Positions 51,346 to 58,932 of a DNA stretch of 64,000 bases are shown one piece after another (the stretch's first letter is position 1; each line of letters opens with the position of its first letter). The stretch is from a virus. A program made the translations under genes and the position numbers. Below the pieces are notes generated by a model. It was not told the origin of the DNA. It saw nothing but the letters and a program-made list of their open reading frames with translations, and ran no database searches. The stretch is from positions 171,762 through 235,761 of IMG/VR virus record IMGVR_UViG_3300046171_000231; one strand, given 5' to 3'.

Positions 51346-53292
51346 TTATTTCCTCTCTAAATCTCCATTAGAGTAGCTTGATGTGTAGTAATCTCTGGTA
51401 AATACGACTCCTGAAACATCTTCACCTGAAGCGATTACATCCTTAATAGTATTTATTGTACTCTTTGATACATCAAAATTAAGATATAAGTCCTTTAATC
51501 CCACTACATCATTTGATTCTGGGAATGCTTGAACCTCGATAATGTTATTATCACTTACAGTTGATGTTATATTGATAGTATTTAATATCACTTCACCCTT
51601 TTTATAATCAACAACACCTGCATCTTTAACTATAACTCTCTGCTCACCTCTATTATTTTTAGTAACGACACTAAGTGTACCCATATTACTACTGTCCAAA
51701 GTACCAACAGCATTTTTATTTGGAACATCAGTAATATATGCAACATCATTAAAACCATTAATTGTAAATCCAGTGCTTTTTATATTATATCCTGCAGGAT
51801 TAATATTAAATTTATTACCAAAACAAAGTTCATATTGTGCAAATTGATTTAATAATGCTTTTAAATCTCTTCTAATAATAACTTTTGTGATATTAGATGT
51901 AATTCCGTTATCAATACGGTCAATAAGTGTGCTAACTTTACTATATTTAAATCTACCACCAAACTTATTTAATTCAACATTAGAAGAATACTCATTTAAT
52001 GCTGATATTATTGCAGTTCTTAGAGATGCTGCTGAAGAAATTTGTGATGGATTATAATAAACATTGGAATCTATTTCCACATATAGTAATTTTAAATCAA
52101 CTATTTCAGAATTTATACCAGCAATAGCGTAACTCTTTAATTTATTTTTAATTTGTGATTTATCAAAATCAGATACAAATGTACCATTTTTTGGTTTGAT
52201 ACTAATTTGAACTTTACCAAATTGTGGTGGGTCTAATTCCTCTCCACCAATAACAGCAACTGACTCTGTTTGAGGAAATATTGTACCAATTATTGCTTCA
52301 TAATCTCTTGGTGTAACTGCTCTATATTGTGCTGAATAGAGTCTTGGTGCAAAGTACTTAATAGAAGACACATCTTCAACTTCAGCACCATTAGAAGCGT
52401 TTGTAAGTGTAGTTACTGATATACTATCAGATGGTGTAAAGAAGGTGCCATCGCTATTTGTAAACTGTCCTTGAAAACTAAAACTTGCAGCACCATTTCC
52501 AGTTTCACCATCAGTGACAATATATGTCGTAGTTATAATTGAACTATTTTCTAATTTACGACCAAATAAACCATCACCAAATAATACTTCATATTTTTCA
52601 TCTTGCACTTCTTGTGCCAAAAATATTTCTGAATTTTTATCAACATTTAAAATATTATCAATCATTGAATATTTTCTTCCAAATCCAGTTTCATTTGGAC
52701 CTTTGACATATGCTCTTAATGTTGAACTATCAATGTTAGGACTATCAATTATATACCTTAATTCCTTTGTAGTATCAACTCGATATACCCTTTGAAGTAA
52801 TGTTCCTTCATATACACTAATTGGGTCTGCAAATTGTGCGAATGAAGTTCCACCAATATCTCTGACTCTTGATGATGTAATCTCATCAGGTATTGAGAAT
52901 CGATATGTAGTTCCTTGTGAATTACCAACACAAACAAGTCCAGAACGTAGAGTTAAGAACTTAGGAGTGCTATCATCTGTTGTACCTAAGTTTATATCAC
53001 CTATGGTAATTGTAGCGGTTGCAGCAGTTTTTGAACGGGGTACGTACCCAATATTTCTTGCTAAAGATATAACATTTTCACGAATTGTAGCAGAGTCTAA
53101 AAATGACTCATTTGCAACTAAGTTTGCATTAAATGCATTGATGTAAGAATTATATGCAAGAGCATCAATTAAAACAGAAAAGTTAGAACCTTCAAAATCA
53201 AAATCTGAAAAATTTGAGTTTGAACGAAGAAAATCTTTAATTTGTGCTTTGATTTGATCAAAGTCTAAACTTGTAAACTGAGTAAAAGGCAT
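51346..53292 (-). CDS. 6: gp6-like baseplate wedge protein
   Basis: A key baseplate wedge protein of contractile tails. The 648 residues start MPFTQFTSLDFDQIKAQIKD and contain LRSNSNFSDFDFEGSNFSVL, IDALAYNSYINAFNANLVAN, ESFLDSATIRENVISLARNI, GNGAASFSFQGQF and APRLYSAQYRAVTPRDYEAI, all hallmarks of gp6/baseplate J-like proteins. Begins right after gp25, as in T4 and cyanophages. Confidence 0.95.
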   Translation of the reverse strand: MPFTQFTSLDFDQIKAQIKDFLRSNSNFSDFDFEGSNFSVLIDALAYNSYINAFNANLVANESFLDSATIRENVISLARNIGYVPRSKTAATATITIGDINLGTTDDSTPKFLTLRSGLVCVGNSQGTTYRFSIPDEITSSRVRDIGGTSFAQFADPISVYEGTLLQRVYRVDTTKELRYIIDSPNIDSSTLRAYVKGPNETGFGRKYSMIDNILNVDKNSEIFLAQEVQDEKYEVLFGDGLFGRKLENSSIITTTYIVTDGETGNGAASFSFQGQFTNSDGTFFTPSDSISVTTLTNASNGAEVEDVSSIKYFAPRLYSAQYRAVTPRDYEAIIGTIFPQTESVAVIGGEELDPPQFGKVQISIKPKNGTFVSDFDKSQIKNKLKSYAIAGINSEIVDLKLLYVEIDSNVYYNPSQISSAASLRTAIISALNEYSSNVELNKFGGRFKYSKVSTLIDRIDNGITSNITKVIIRRDLKALLNQFAQYELCFGNKFNINPAGYNIKSTGFTINGFNDVAYITDVPNKNAVGTLDSSNMGTLSVVTKNNRGEQRVIVKDAGVVDYKKGEVILNTINITSTVSDNNIIEVQAFPESNDVVGLKDLYLNFDVSKSTINTIKDVIASGEDVSGVVFTRDYYTSSYSNGDLERK

Positions 53293-53293
53293 A

Positions 53294-53695
53294 TTATCTT
53301 GTTGGTTCTAATATAAAAGAAAAAGATTGTAAGGGAGCTTCCAATCCTATAATCTCAAAAAGCACTCTAACATTTACTGAGTTATCATCTGGTACTGCAT
53401 CTACTTCAACACCAATATCACCTACTCTTGGTTCATAGTTTCTAATTGTATTTCTCACCATATCCTCTATAATCATTACAGAGGAAGCACTCATATTTTC
53501 AAATAGTAGTTCACGAATATTTGTACCTAAATTTGAGTCAAAAAATCTCTCTGTAGGTATAGTCTCAACCAAATTCCTTACAGATCTAGTGATTGCTCGC
53601 TCATTTGCAAGTATAGGAATGTCTTTTGTCACTGGATGTGGGTCGAAAGACAAACTTATATCCTTAAATGCTTTAGATTTGCGTGGACTCGCCAT
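53294..53695 (-). CDS. 25: gp25-like baseplate wedge protein (lysozyme-like fold family)
   Basis: The 133 residues contain FKDISLSFDPHPVTKDIPIL, NERAITRSVRNLVETIPTER and FFDSNLGTNIRELLFENMSA, the conserved core of gp25/GpW-like wedge proteins that begin sheath polymerisation. The gene is the first of the baseplate operon and is preceded by a TATAAATA promoter. Confidence 0.95.
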   Translation of the reverse strand: MASPRKSKAFKDISLSFDPHPVTKDIPILANERAITRSVRNLVETIPTERFFDSNLGTNIRELLFENMSASSVMIIEDMVRNTIRNYEPRVGDIGVEVDAVPDDNSVNVRVLFEIIGLEAPLQSFSFILEPTR

Positions 53696-53713
53696 TATTA
53701 ATGCTTTTAGTTT

Positions 53714-53721
53714 TATTTATA
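53714..53721 (-). promoter_or_regulatory. Late promoter TATAAATA before gp25
   Basis: Exact TATAAATA on the minus strand, 19 bases before the gp25 ATG and just past the corrected speD stop. Confidence 0.75.
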
Positions 53722-53723
53722 CC

Positions 53724-54075
53724 CTATCTTGCATAATCATTCATAACGTAATCATCAGTATCGAAGTAATTGAGTATCCACCACGCTACACTACGTGGAT
53801 TTTTGCTTCCCACAAGTGAAAATATCGATTGCTACACACCCTTTTTCTGGCCAAGTGTGGCAAGAAAGATGACTTTCTGCTAAAGAGATGAGAGTTGTCA
53901 CTCCATAGGGTTCAAATTGATGACTAAAAGTGTTAAGAACAGTCAAACCTTCGGTTTCAACTGCTCTTACCATTGTTTTTTCTATTTTTTCCTTATCATT
54001 TAACTTGTCAAAGGGTACATTATACACTTCAACGAGTAAATGTTGCCCCATATGGGCATTTTTTACGTTTTTCAT
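53724..54075 (-). CDS. speD: S-adenosylmethionine decarboxylase proenzyme (SpeD), frame broken near its C-terminus
   Basis: SpeD makes the aminopropyl donor for spermidine; cyanophages commonly carry it. The sequence has MGQHLLVEVYNVPFDKLND at the N-terminus and the self-cleavage site LAESHLSCHTWPE, in which the serine after Glu becomes the pyruvoyl group, followed by CVAIDIFTCG. The read frame stops early after GKQKST at 53791, giving 94 residues. Dropping one base from the CCC run 53809-53811 restores a normal SpeD end, GSKNPRSVAWWILNYFDTDD then YVMNDYAR, with a stop at 53724. The corrected length of about 116 residues fits the family. Confidence 0.88.
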
Positions 54076-54812
54076 CCTAATTCTGGTTCAATGTTGATTT
54101 CTACATTACCTGTTTTTGGTTCAAACGGTTTTCTTTCCTTTTTTTCTTCAACTTCTTCGATTTCATTGCGTTCTTTTGCTGTTTTCCAGAAATAATTCTC
54201 TTCTGAACCCAGTCCATCCCGATCATGACCGTTTTCAACTTGGTAATATACAGTTGAGACCTTAAAATCGGGCACTTTTGGTGTTTCTGGAGTAATACTG
54301 TTGTCATAAATCCTCATTCTGTTGTTTGGATAGAGACAAAACTGTCCATTATCGAGTTCTAAGAGATTATGAGACTTATGTTCGGCAGGTTGCTCACTGG
54401 TTGAGTAGTCAATTGCGTCTACACTGTCATGATAGTTGTCTAAAGTACAGATGTAGGTGCCTGTTTGGTTGCCAAAGTCTCTTGTATAGACTTCATAGTG
54501 CATTGAACCGATAAACTGCTTCTGAACAGCGACTACACCATAGTCCATACAGTTCCAGAACTGTAAATTATGTAAAGTCATATCAGGGTCAGGTATCTCT
54601 GGCTCTGATAGAAATGCCGAAATGGGTAGTTTATCAAACATCGCAGCATATTCGGGCAAATACGTCTCAAAATAAAAGGCACGACCAGGAATGCTCTTGG
54701 CCGATACCCATACTCCTTTTACAAATTCACCATGTCCACTCTTATGGTCGGTTAAGTACTCTTTTCGTACCCATACTTCATAAGAAGGAAGATTCGTAAT
54801 TAAGGTAGACAT
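54072..54812 (-). CDS. Conserved cyanophage-type protein (246 aa)
   Basis: I read the start as the ATG at 54812 (MSTLITNLPSYEVWVRKEYL), although the frame is open to 54959. The protein contains GEFVKGVWVSAKSIPGRAFY, FETYLPEYAAMFDKLPISAF and LHNLQFWNCMDYGVVAVQKQ, which look like a family I know from T4-like cyanophages but whose role is not established. The C-terminal 50 residues are charged (EEVEEKKERKPFEPKTGNVE). It overlaps speD by four bases. Confidence 0.75.
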   Translation of the reverse strand: MSTLITNLPSYEVWVRKEYLTDHKSGHGEFVKGVWVSAKSIPGRAFYFETYLPEYAAMFDKLPISAFLSEPEIPDPDMTLHNLQFWNCMDYGVVAVQKQFIGSMHYEVYTRDFGNQTGTYICTLDNYHDSVDAIDYSTSEQPAEHKSHNLLELDNGQFCLYPNNRMRIYDNSITPETPKVPDFKVSTVYYQVENGHDRDGLGSEENYFWKTAKERNEIEEVEEKKERKPFEPKTGNVEINIEPELG

Positions 54813-54959
54813 TAACGACCCTTGCCCCCGATATCTTTTACGAGCCGAGTTACGGGACGTTGCTGCATATTTCGAGTGTTTGCCCCGCCCTTGACGAGTT
54901 TTTTTGGGTCTTGTCTCAGTAATATAAGTACTGCCCATCATTCCAGTTCTTTTAGCCAT
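54812..54959 (-). CDS. Small basic protein (about 48 aa), apparently fused to the next gene by an extra base
   Basis: Starts MAKRTGMMGSTYITETRPKK and continues RQGRGKHSKYAATSRNSARK, with nearly one third basic residues, a conserved small cyanophage protein. In the sequence as given the frame runs on into the downstream protein. If the run of five C at 54825-54829 has one base too many, it ends RYRGKGR with a TAA that overlaps the next ATG (TAATG), the usual arrangement. Likely nucleic-acid binding by charge. Confidence 0.6.
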
Positions 54960-55152
54960 TTAAAGGTTCCTCAATATAAGGTTCATAAGTAATATCATTT
55001 GATGTAAGAGTCTGATTGTAATAGGACTCGATTGCAAGGTCTTCCATAATGTCAAAGAGTTCTGACTCTGATACATTCCAGAAGATGACCTTGCCTTTGC
55101 GTAGGACGTTATAACGGTCTCCTACTTTCTTTTCTTCTTGCGGTTTTCCCAT
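54952..55152 (-). CDS. Small conserved protein (66 aa)
   Basis: I chose the ATG at 55152 over an alternative start at 55185. The protein starts MGKPQEEKKVGDRYNVLRKG and contains KVIFWNVSESELFDIMEDLA and IESYYNQ, a short 'genes next to speD' type of cyanophage protein with a helical regulator-like composition. It overlaps the small basic gene by 8 bases. No function assigned. Confidence 0.6.
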   Translation of the reverse strand: MGKPQEEKKVGDRYNVLRKGKVIFWNVSESELFDIMEDLAIESYYNQTLTSNDITYEPYIEEPLNG

Positions 55153-55214
55153 TTGTTGAATACAAAAAGTCCGATTGCGATCCATACTATAATTGTAAAT
55201 CCGTAATTTCCCAT
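55122..55214 (-). CDS. Tiny single-pass membrane protein (30 aa)
   Basis: ORF MGNYGFTIIVWIAIGLFVFN then KWENRKKKRK: one hydrophobic helix with a basic tail. Its ATG follows the stop of the preceding tiny gene directly (TAAATG), and it overlaps the 3' neighbour by 31 bases. Tight spacing supports real translation. Confidence 0.5.
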   Translation of the reverse strand: MGNYGFTIIVWIAIGLFVFNKWENRKKKRK

Positions 55215-55289
55215 TTACCGATGTGGATTGTAATACTGTATAAACAAGAATAGTATAAAGATAATCAGTAGAATTGTGAGTCCTACCAT
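55215..55289 (-). CDS. Tiny hydrophobic peptide gene (24 aa)
   Basis: Encodes MVGLTILLIIFILFLFIQYY followed by NPHR, nearly all one membrane segment. Its ATG overlaps the glycosyltransferase stop (TAATG). It and the 30-residue gene form a pair of membrane peptides. Confidence 0.45.
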   Translation of the reverse strand: MVGLTILLIIFILFLFIQYYNPHR

Positions 55290-56053
55290 TATATCACTCT
55301 TGTCTTTTCGTGTCCAACTCTTACTTGTGGGTCACACCAGATTTCAAATCCTGCTTCCTTTGCATCGAGGCAGAATGATACATCTTCACCGCACATATCT
55401 TGAACTTCTCCTGATTCAAATACCTGCATCTTTGGAGCAAACCAAGGATAAGGCATTTCTTTATGTTCAAAGACACCTTTCTTTATTAATAACCAACCGA
55501 AACCAGTATAGTCAACTGTAAATGGTTTCTTTCTCTTACTTATACTTTCGATAGTTTCATGATTCATCACACCACCGTTTGTGCGGAAATCATCTTCTTC
55601 TAACCAGTGTGCAACTGATGTAGTCTTTCCATCTTCGGTACAATACCAACCTGCTGCAATATCTTTTTCCATTAGAAGTATCTGATAGAACTTCTCGACA
55701 CTGAATACAATATCACTATCAATCCATAATTGATAATCATAATTGAGTTTACCATCCCAAGGTAACTGGTCAGGTCCTCGAAGAACGTTTGCACCAAGAC
55801 ACTTACATCGGGCAAAATTAACCATTGATGAATAATCTTGACTGATTTGTATACTTGCTCCTGATTGAACCAAATCAAAACATAAAGATACAAAAGACTT
55901 GAGAAATGTATAGGATACTCCACGACCAGGTAGACAGAATACAACTGTCTTTCCTTTAATCATTTCCTTTGCTTTTGCATAATCATATTGTGGTGCAGCT
56001 GCTGCCTTCTTTGGTTTTGGGTTCTTTGCTTTTACTGTAAATCCTTTCGCCAT
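55289..56053 (-). CDS. Glycosyltransferase-like protein (GT-A fold)
   Basis: The 254 residues show TVVFCLPGRGVSYTFLKSFV (nucleotide-binding start), YDYQLWIDSDIVFSVEKFYQ with the DxD metal/UDP-sugar motif, WYCTEDGKTTSVAHW, and FTVDYTGFGWLLIKKGVFEH plus GEDVSFCLDAKEAGFEIWCD in the acceptor half. T4-like cyanophages carry several related genes. The substrate could be the phage or host surface, or DNA modification; the sequence does not tell. It starts after a short lysine-rich leader. Confidence 0.8.
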   Translation of the reverse strand: MAKGFTVKAKNPKPKKAAAAPQYDYAKAKEMIKGKTVVFCLPGRGVSYTFLKSFVSLCFDLVQSGASIQISQDYSSMVNFARCKCLGANVLRGPDQLPWDGKLNYDYQLWIDSDIVFSVEKFYQILLMEKDIAAGWYCTEDGKTTSVAHWLEEDDFRTNGGVMNHETIESISKRKKPFTVDYTGFGWLLIKKGVFEHKEMPYPWFAPKMQVFESGEVQDMCGEDVSFCLDAKEAGFEIWCDPQVRVGHEKTRVI

Positions 56054-56125
56054 AATATGTTGTAATTACACATTCATTATACATCATTATCTATACACTG
56101 TCAATGAAAGTATTATGATTCGGTT

Positions 56126-56698
56126 TTACTCACTTAATTGAGTTATACTTATATTTCCTGATACAGTTATACGAGGAGTATCTGATTTATGTGGAGAGAC
56201 TCCGTGTAACATATGAGAGGGGAAAAATACAATATCTCCTTTCTTTCCTTCAATTGGTAAACTACTTGACATCAATCCACTTATATCTCCCCATATCTCA
56301 GCACTGAGACGAGTCCTTTCATTTACAAAATAAAATTTTGCATCATTCTCTTCAGAATCTCTCATAAAAATTACAAAGGATAATTCATATCCCTGATGGT
56401 CGTGCTGTTCCTGATGATAGTATCGATGATAAGTATTCTTCCATACCTCATCAATTGAAAAACCATAAGGTATTCCTTCATCAATGACTTCAGATAGAAC
56501 TTCGATAACATATGGTTTTAAGAGTTCTGTAAATCCTGTAAGTTTTAAATGAACTTTCTCACTTAAACATTCATCTCCCCATTCAAACTTTTCTGTTGGA
56601 AGTTCAAGATCTGGATTCATACAGTGTTCAATTATTTCATTCTGATTCTCTGGTGATATTACAGAAAAGAAATCATTCCAAAAAGGTGTTTCAATCAT
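56126..56698 (-). CDS. 2OG-Fe(II) oxygenase-like protein
   Basis: The 190 residues carry HQEQHDHQGYELSFVIFMRD with the first metal ligands, SLPIEGKKGDIVFFPSHMLH with the distal histidine, and TPRITVSGNI with the 2-oxoglutarate arginine. The layout matches the small phage 2OG oxygenase group (TIGR02466-like). Its ATG overlaps the stop of the small gene upstream (TAATG). Confidence 0.75.
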   Translation of the reverse strand: MIETPFWNDFFSVISPENQNEIIEHCMNPDLELPTEKFEWGDECLSEKVHLKLTGFTELLKPYVIEVLSEVIDEGIPYGFSIDEVWKNTYHRYYHQEQHDHQGYELSFVIFMRDSEENDAKFYFVNERTRLSAEIWGDISGLMSSSLPIEGKKGDIVFFPSHMLHGVSPHKSDTPRITVSGNISITQLSE

Positions 56699-56871
56699 TA
56701 ATAAGACGATTCTTCAAGTGATGGTAATGGTGTTTCAGCAATTTCTTCGTATGTTATCTCATCCTTCCAGTACGATGTATATAACTTATTCCATATAATA
56801 TCGAACTCTTCTTCATTCAAATTTTTAAACAAACACTTATTATCGTCCAGATAGATGTGGTAAGTTTTCAT
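56698..56871 (-). CDS. Small hypothetical protein (57 aa)
   Basis: The 57 residues start MKTYHIYLDDNKCLFKNLNE and contain FDIIWNKLYTSYWKDEITYE, ending EEIAETPLPSLEESSY. Start and stop both overlap neighbouring genes (ATGA and TAATG), giving a three-gene translationally coupled chain with the AbrB-like gene and the oxygenase. No known family. Confidence 0.6.
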   Translation of the reverse strand: MKTYHIYLDDNKCLFKNLNEEEFDIIWNKLYTSYWKDEITYEEIAETPLPSLEESSY

Positions 56872-57041
56872 TCTTCCTCTTCGAGTATGTGGATGCCACC
56901 ATTGTCAATAAACCATTCAAGATTCATTCCCTCGTACCAACCGTATTCATTCATCATCCATTCTGGGATTGTGAGTTTATATTCACCTGTGATAGTGTCT
57001 GTTGTGATGGGTTGGATTTGAGATTCAGAATCGTGTTTCAT
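56868..57041 (-). CDS. Small AbrB/MazE-like swapped-hairpin domain protein (57 aa)
   Basis: MKHDSESQIQPITTDTITGE leads into YKLTIPEWMMNEYGWYEG and MNLEWFIDNGGIHILEE. The 'G-Y-l-IP--m----Gw-eGm-l---i--ggi-i' pattern is that of an AbrB-type DNA-binding swapped-hairpin domain as in antitoxins and transition-state regulators. No toxin partner is next to it: the downstream gene is a 57-residue protein of unknown type. It may regulate phage early genes. It is first in its coupled chain, with TATA-like sequences (57068-57076) just upstream. Confidence 0.6.
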   Translation of the reverse strand: MKHDSESQIQPITTDTITGEYKLTIPEWMMNEYGWYEGMNLEWFIDNGGIHILEEEE

Positions 57042-57279
57042 GTATGATGTTCACTTCTTCCAGTATATAGTACATAGGTATTTTTTGCAAATCCTGTGTG
57101 CTCATTTTTACACACGAAAAAAAATCTGTACCCCCTGCGTAAACTAAGTGCGTTTTATATTTACAGGTCGATTTGGGTCGTTTATAGCTTAATGGTACCT
57201 TGCGATTTTATAACGGGGGGGCGGGAACCCGCACCCCTGCTGCCAACGCACGAACAGTCTCAGGTGAGACTCAGGGAGA
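57042..57279. other. Intergenic region with three adjacent hairpins
   Basis: No gene is seen. It holds a GC-rich hairpin at 57215-57236 (GCGGGAACCCGC flanked by GGGG and CCCC) and a perfect 7-bp inverted repeat at 57256-57271 (AGTCTCA-GG-TGAGACT). Next comes a 6-bp one at 57272-57289 (CAGGGA, GATTAG, TCCCTG), which reaches into the 3' end of the next gene. A stretch at 57187-57195 looks like part of a tRNA D-arm but no complete tRNA folds. Confidence 0.5.
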
Positions 57280-57456
57280 TTAGTCCCTGTCGGTGTAGTG
57301 ACCTTCGGTAACTCTTTTTCCGTTCAGAGCATACCAGCAGACCTCTGCAAATCCAAATTCCTGTGCTAAGTCGTAGCACATAGGGTAAGCGTCCTCCAGT
57401 GTTCTTACTGGTTCTTTAACATTTGTGTTAGGAACTTCAACGAAATATGTAATCAT
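57280..57456 (-). CDS. Small hypothetical protein (58 aa)
   Basis: I chose the ATG at 57456 (MITYFVEVPNTNVKEPVRTL); an upstream start at 57528 would add an unlikely Asn/Tyr-rich leader that runs through the promoter. It continues EDAYPMCYDLAQEFGFAEVC and WYALNGKRVTEGHYTDRD. A TATAAT box lies at 57487-57492. No known family. Confidence 0.6.
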   Translation of the reverse strand: MITYFVEVPNTNVKEPVRTLEDAYPMCYDLAQEFGFAEVCWYALNGKRVTEGHYTDRD

Positions 57457-57545
57457 AATTAAAAAGTGAATGTAATTTATATACTTATTATAACGAATAG
57501 AGTTCAGGTCCGTGGGGTAAATATCCACCGAACCGAAACAATACG

Positions 57546-57719
57546 TTACATATAAGAAGTTAATGCGTGGGGTCGATTCTTACAGTATTTTATACTCTTC
57601 ACGCACCACCCCACAGAGTCGGTTATAAAATCAACCAGTTGATCTTCTTCGGTAACGTGCCATAGCCCCAGAGTGTTGTCCGTGATGAACTCCTGCTCCT
57701 GCTCTGTAATTGTTCCCAT
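57546..57719 (-). CDS. Small conserved protein (57 aa or longer)
   Basis: From the ATG at 57719 it reads MGTITEQEQEFITDNTLGLW, HVTEEDQLVDFITDSVGWCV and ends KSIKYCKNRPHALTSYM. In frame upstream, without a start codon, is VEKIEFDFTDS, which belongs to the same cyanophage family ('IEFDFTDS-G-LT'). If the T run at 57743-57748 had one base fewer, an ATG at 57768, close behind the upstream gene's stop, would start it. The true N-terminus is therefore uncertain. Confidence 0.55.
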   Translation of the reverse strand: MGTITEQEQEFITDNTLGLWHVTEEDQLVDFITDSVGWCVKSIKYCKNRPHALTSYM

Positions 57720-57773
57720 AGAGTCCGTGAAGTCGAACTCTATTTTTTCTACAATGAAAGGACTGCATTAGGA

Positions 57774-58019
57774 TTAAACTCCTAATGCGTATTTACTGCA
57801 AGGGTGCGGATTGCTTGGAGTGCAACCGAATGAACCAAAGAAAGCATCTAATTGCTCTCTGTCTAATTCGGGGTCGTCAAAGTCAACCTTTGCGATTGAA
57901 TCGACTCCCCACTCTGCAACTTCGATTTCAAATGTTTCAAAATCTTCGCATACATAAGCAACGTCATAGAAAGATTCTTTTTCGTTGATTCTGTTGATTA
58001 GTCTTTGTGTTTTTGTCAT
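57774..58019 (-). CDS. Small conserved hypothetical protein (81 aa)
   Basis: The 81 residues start MTKTQRLINRINEKESFYDV and contain CEDFETFEIEVAEWGVDSIA and DREQLDAFFGSFGCTPS. It is acidic, like many early takeover proteins. A good sigma70-type promoter precedes it. No function recognised. Confidence 0.65.
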   Translation of the reverse strand: MTKTQRLINRINEKESFYDVAYVCEDFETFEIEVAEWGVDSIAKVDFDDPELDREQLDAFFGSFGCTPSNPHPCSKYALGV

Positions 58020-58045
58020 AAGGGGTGAATGAAACTTATACTATA

Positions 58046-58074
58046 ATAATAAAGGAAAAAGGGGAAAAAGTCAA
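58046..58074 (-). promoter_or_regulatory. Early sigma70-type promoter
   Basis: TTGACT, 17 bp, TATTAT on the minus strand; start site would lie about 20 bases before the ATG at 58019. Confidence 0.6.
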
Positions 58075-58094
58075 TAGTTTTTCCCCCTCAAATA

Positions 58095-58527
58095 TTAAGA
58101 CTTTATTAACTTATGTTGGTCAGCGGGTTTGAATCCGTCAACACCTAATTCCGCTAATAAACATCTGTCATATAATGAATTACAGATTTCTGTTAACTCA
58201 TCACTGCTTGCCCCCTGTGTGGGGTCGTAGTCAACCCACCCATCAGAGGGGTTGTTTAAGTCGCCAATTTCTACGCACTGGTCGAAACTTGTTGTAACGT
58301 GCGATTAATTGATAATCGCCTTTTATGTACATTGGTTGAGTCATTGAATTAAACATAATTAGTGTCTGTCTGAGATGTACCACACACCATAGCGGTTTGA
58401 TTTCTTGAGGTTCAAAGTTTCTCTTTGACATCTCTTTTAATGCTGCTTGAACAACTGGATTTTCAAGTGCTGATTGATTTACTAGGACTTTTCCGTCGTA
58501 GATTGGTTGTAAGTTTTTGTTGAACAT
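58095..58527 (-). CDS. Conserved hypothetical protein (about 143 aa), frame interrupted
   Basis: From the ATG at 58527: MFNKNLQPIYDGKVLVNQSA, LENPVVQAALKEMSKRNFEP, WCVVHLRQTLIMFNSMTQPM, YQLIARYNKF. The read frame then turns into RPVRRNWRLKQPL and stops at 58243. With one base removed from the AAA run 58285-58287 it continues DQCVEIGDLNNPSDGWVDYD and ASSDELTEICNSLYDRCLLA to a stop at 58095, a coherent protein. No known function. Confidence 0.6.
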
Positions 58528-58601
58528 AAGAGGTTGCTTAACTACTTCTATTATAAAGGATAATTGGGGGAATAAACCCCCATATCAGCGAATTGAAACA
58601 A

Positions 58602-58862
58602 TTAGTTACATTCAGAAATTACTTCGTTTAATTCGTCAATGTTTGCTTCGCCCCAGTCTGCTCCGTCAGGTGTAGCAAATGACCCTATCATTGCTTGCAT
58701 TTCATAAAGGAAATCTGCATAGTTTTTACATTCTTTTGCTATGCTGTAAAAACCTTCATCATTTCTTATCCATAGGGCAGCGTTCCAAGTTGTCCAGTCT
58801 GTCCATCCGTTGTATTCTGTCTTAATGTCTGAAAGGTTTAATTTTGGTTGTGAAAAGTTCAT
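58602..58862 (-). CDS. Small protein of the YNGWT-x-x-TWN family (86 aa)
   Basis: Chosen start MNFSQPKLNLSDIKTEYNGW at 58862 (an alternative at 58949 would read through the promoter). The string TEYNGWTDWTTWNAALWIRN and the later SFATPDGADWGEANIDELNE are the signature of a small phage family also seen in many cyanophages (I recall it as DUF7249, from memory). A TATAAT box lies at 58891-58896. Function unknown. Confidence 0.7.
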   Translation of the reverse strand: MNFSQPKLNLSDIKTEYNGWTDWTTWNAALWIRNDEGFYSIAKECKNYADFLYEMQAMIGSFATPDGADWGEANIDELNEVISECN

Positions 58863-58932
58863 AAGGGAAAACTGTTTAACTACCCTTATTATAGTCTCTG
58901 GAAAGAACATATCCAGTAGACTTAATAAAGAT

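Noticed and set aside
57175-57245. A possible tRNA on the plus strand (D-arm-like TAGCTTAATGGTA, a GC-rich T-arm-like hairpin and an end resembling GCTGCCA)
   Set aside because: No acceptor stem pairs, the D-stem pairs in only two positions, and the anticodon loop would have 11 bases. At most it is a remnant.
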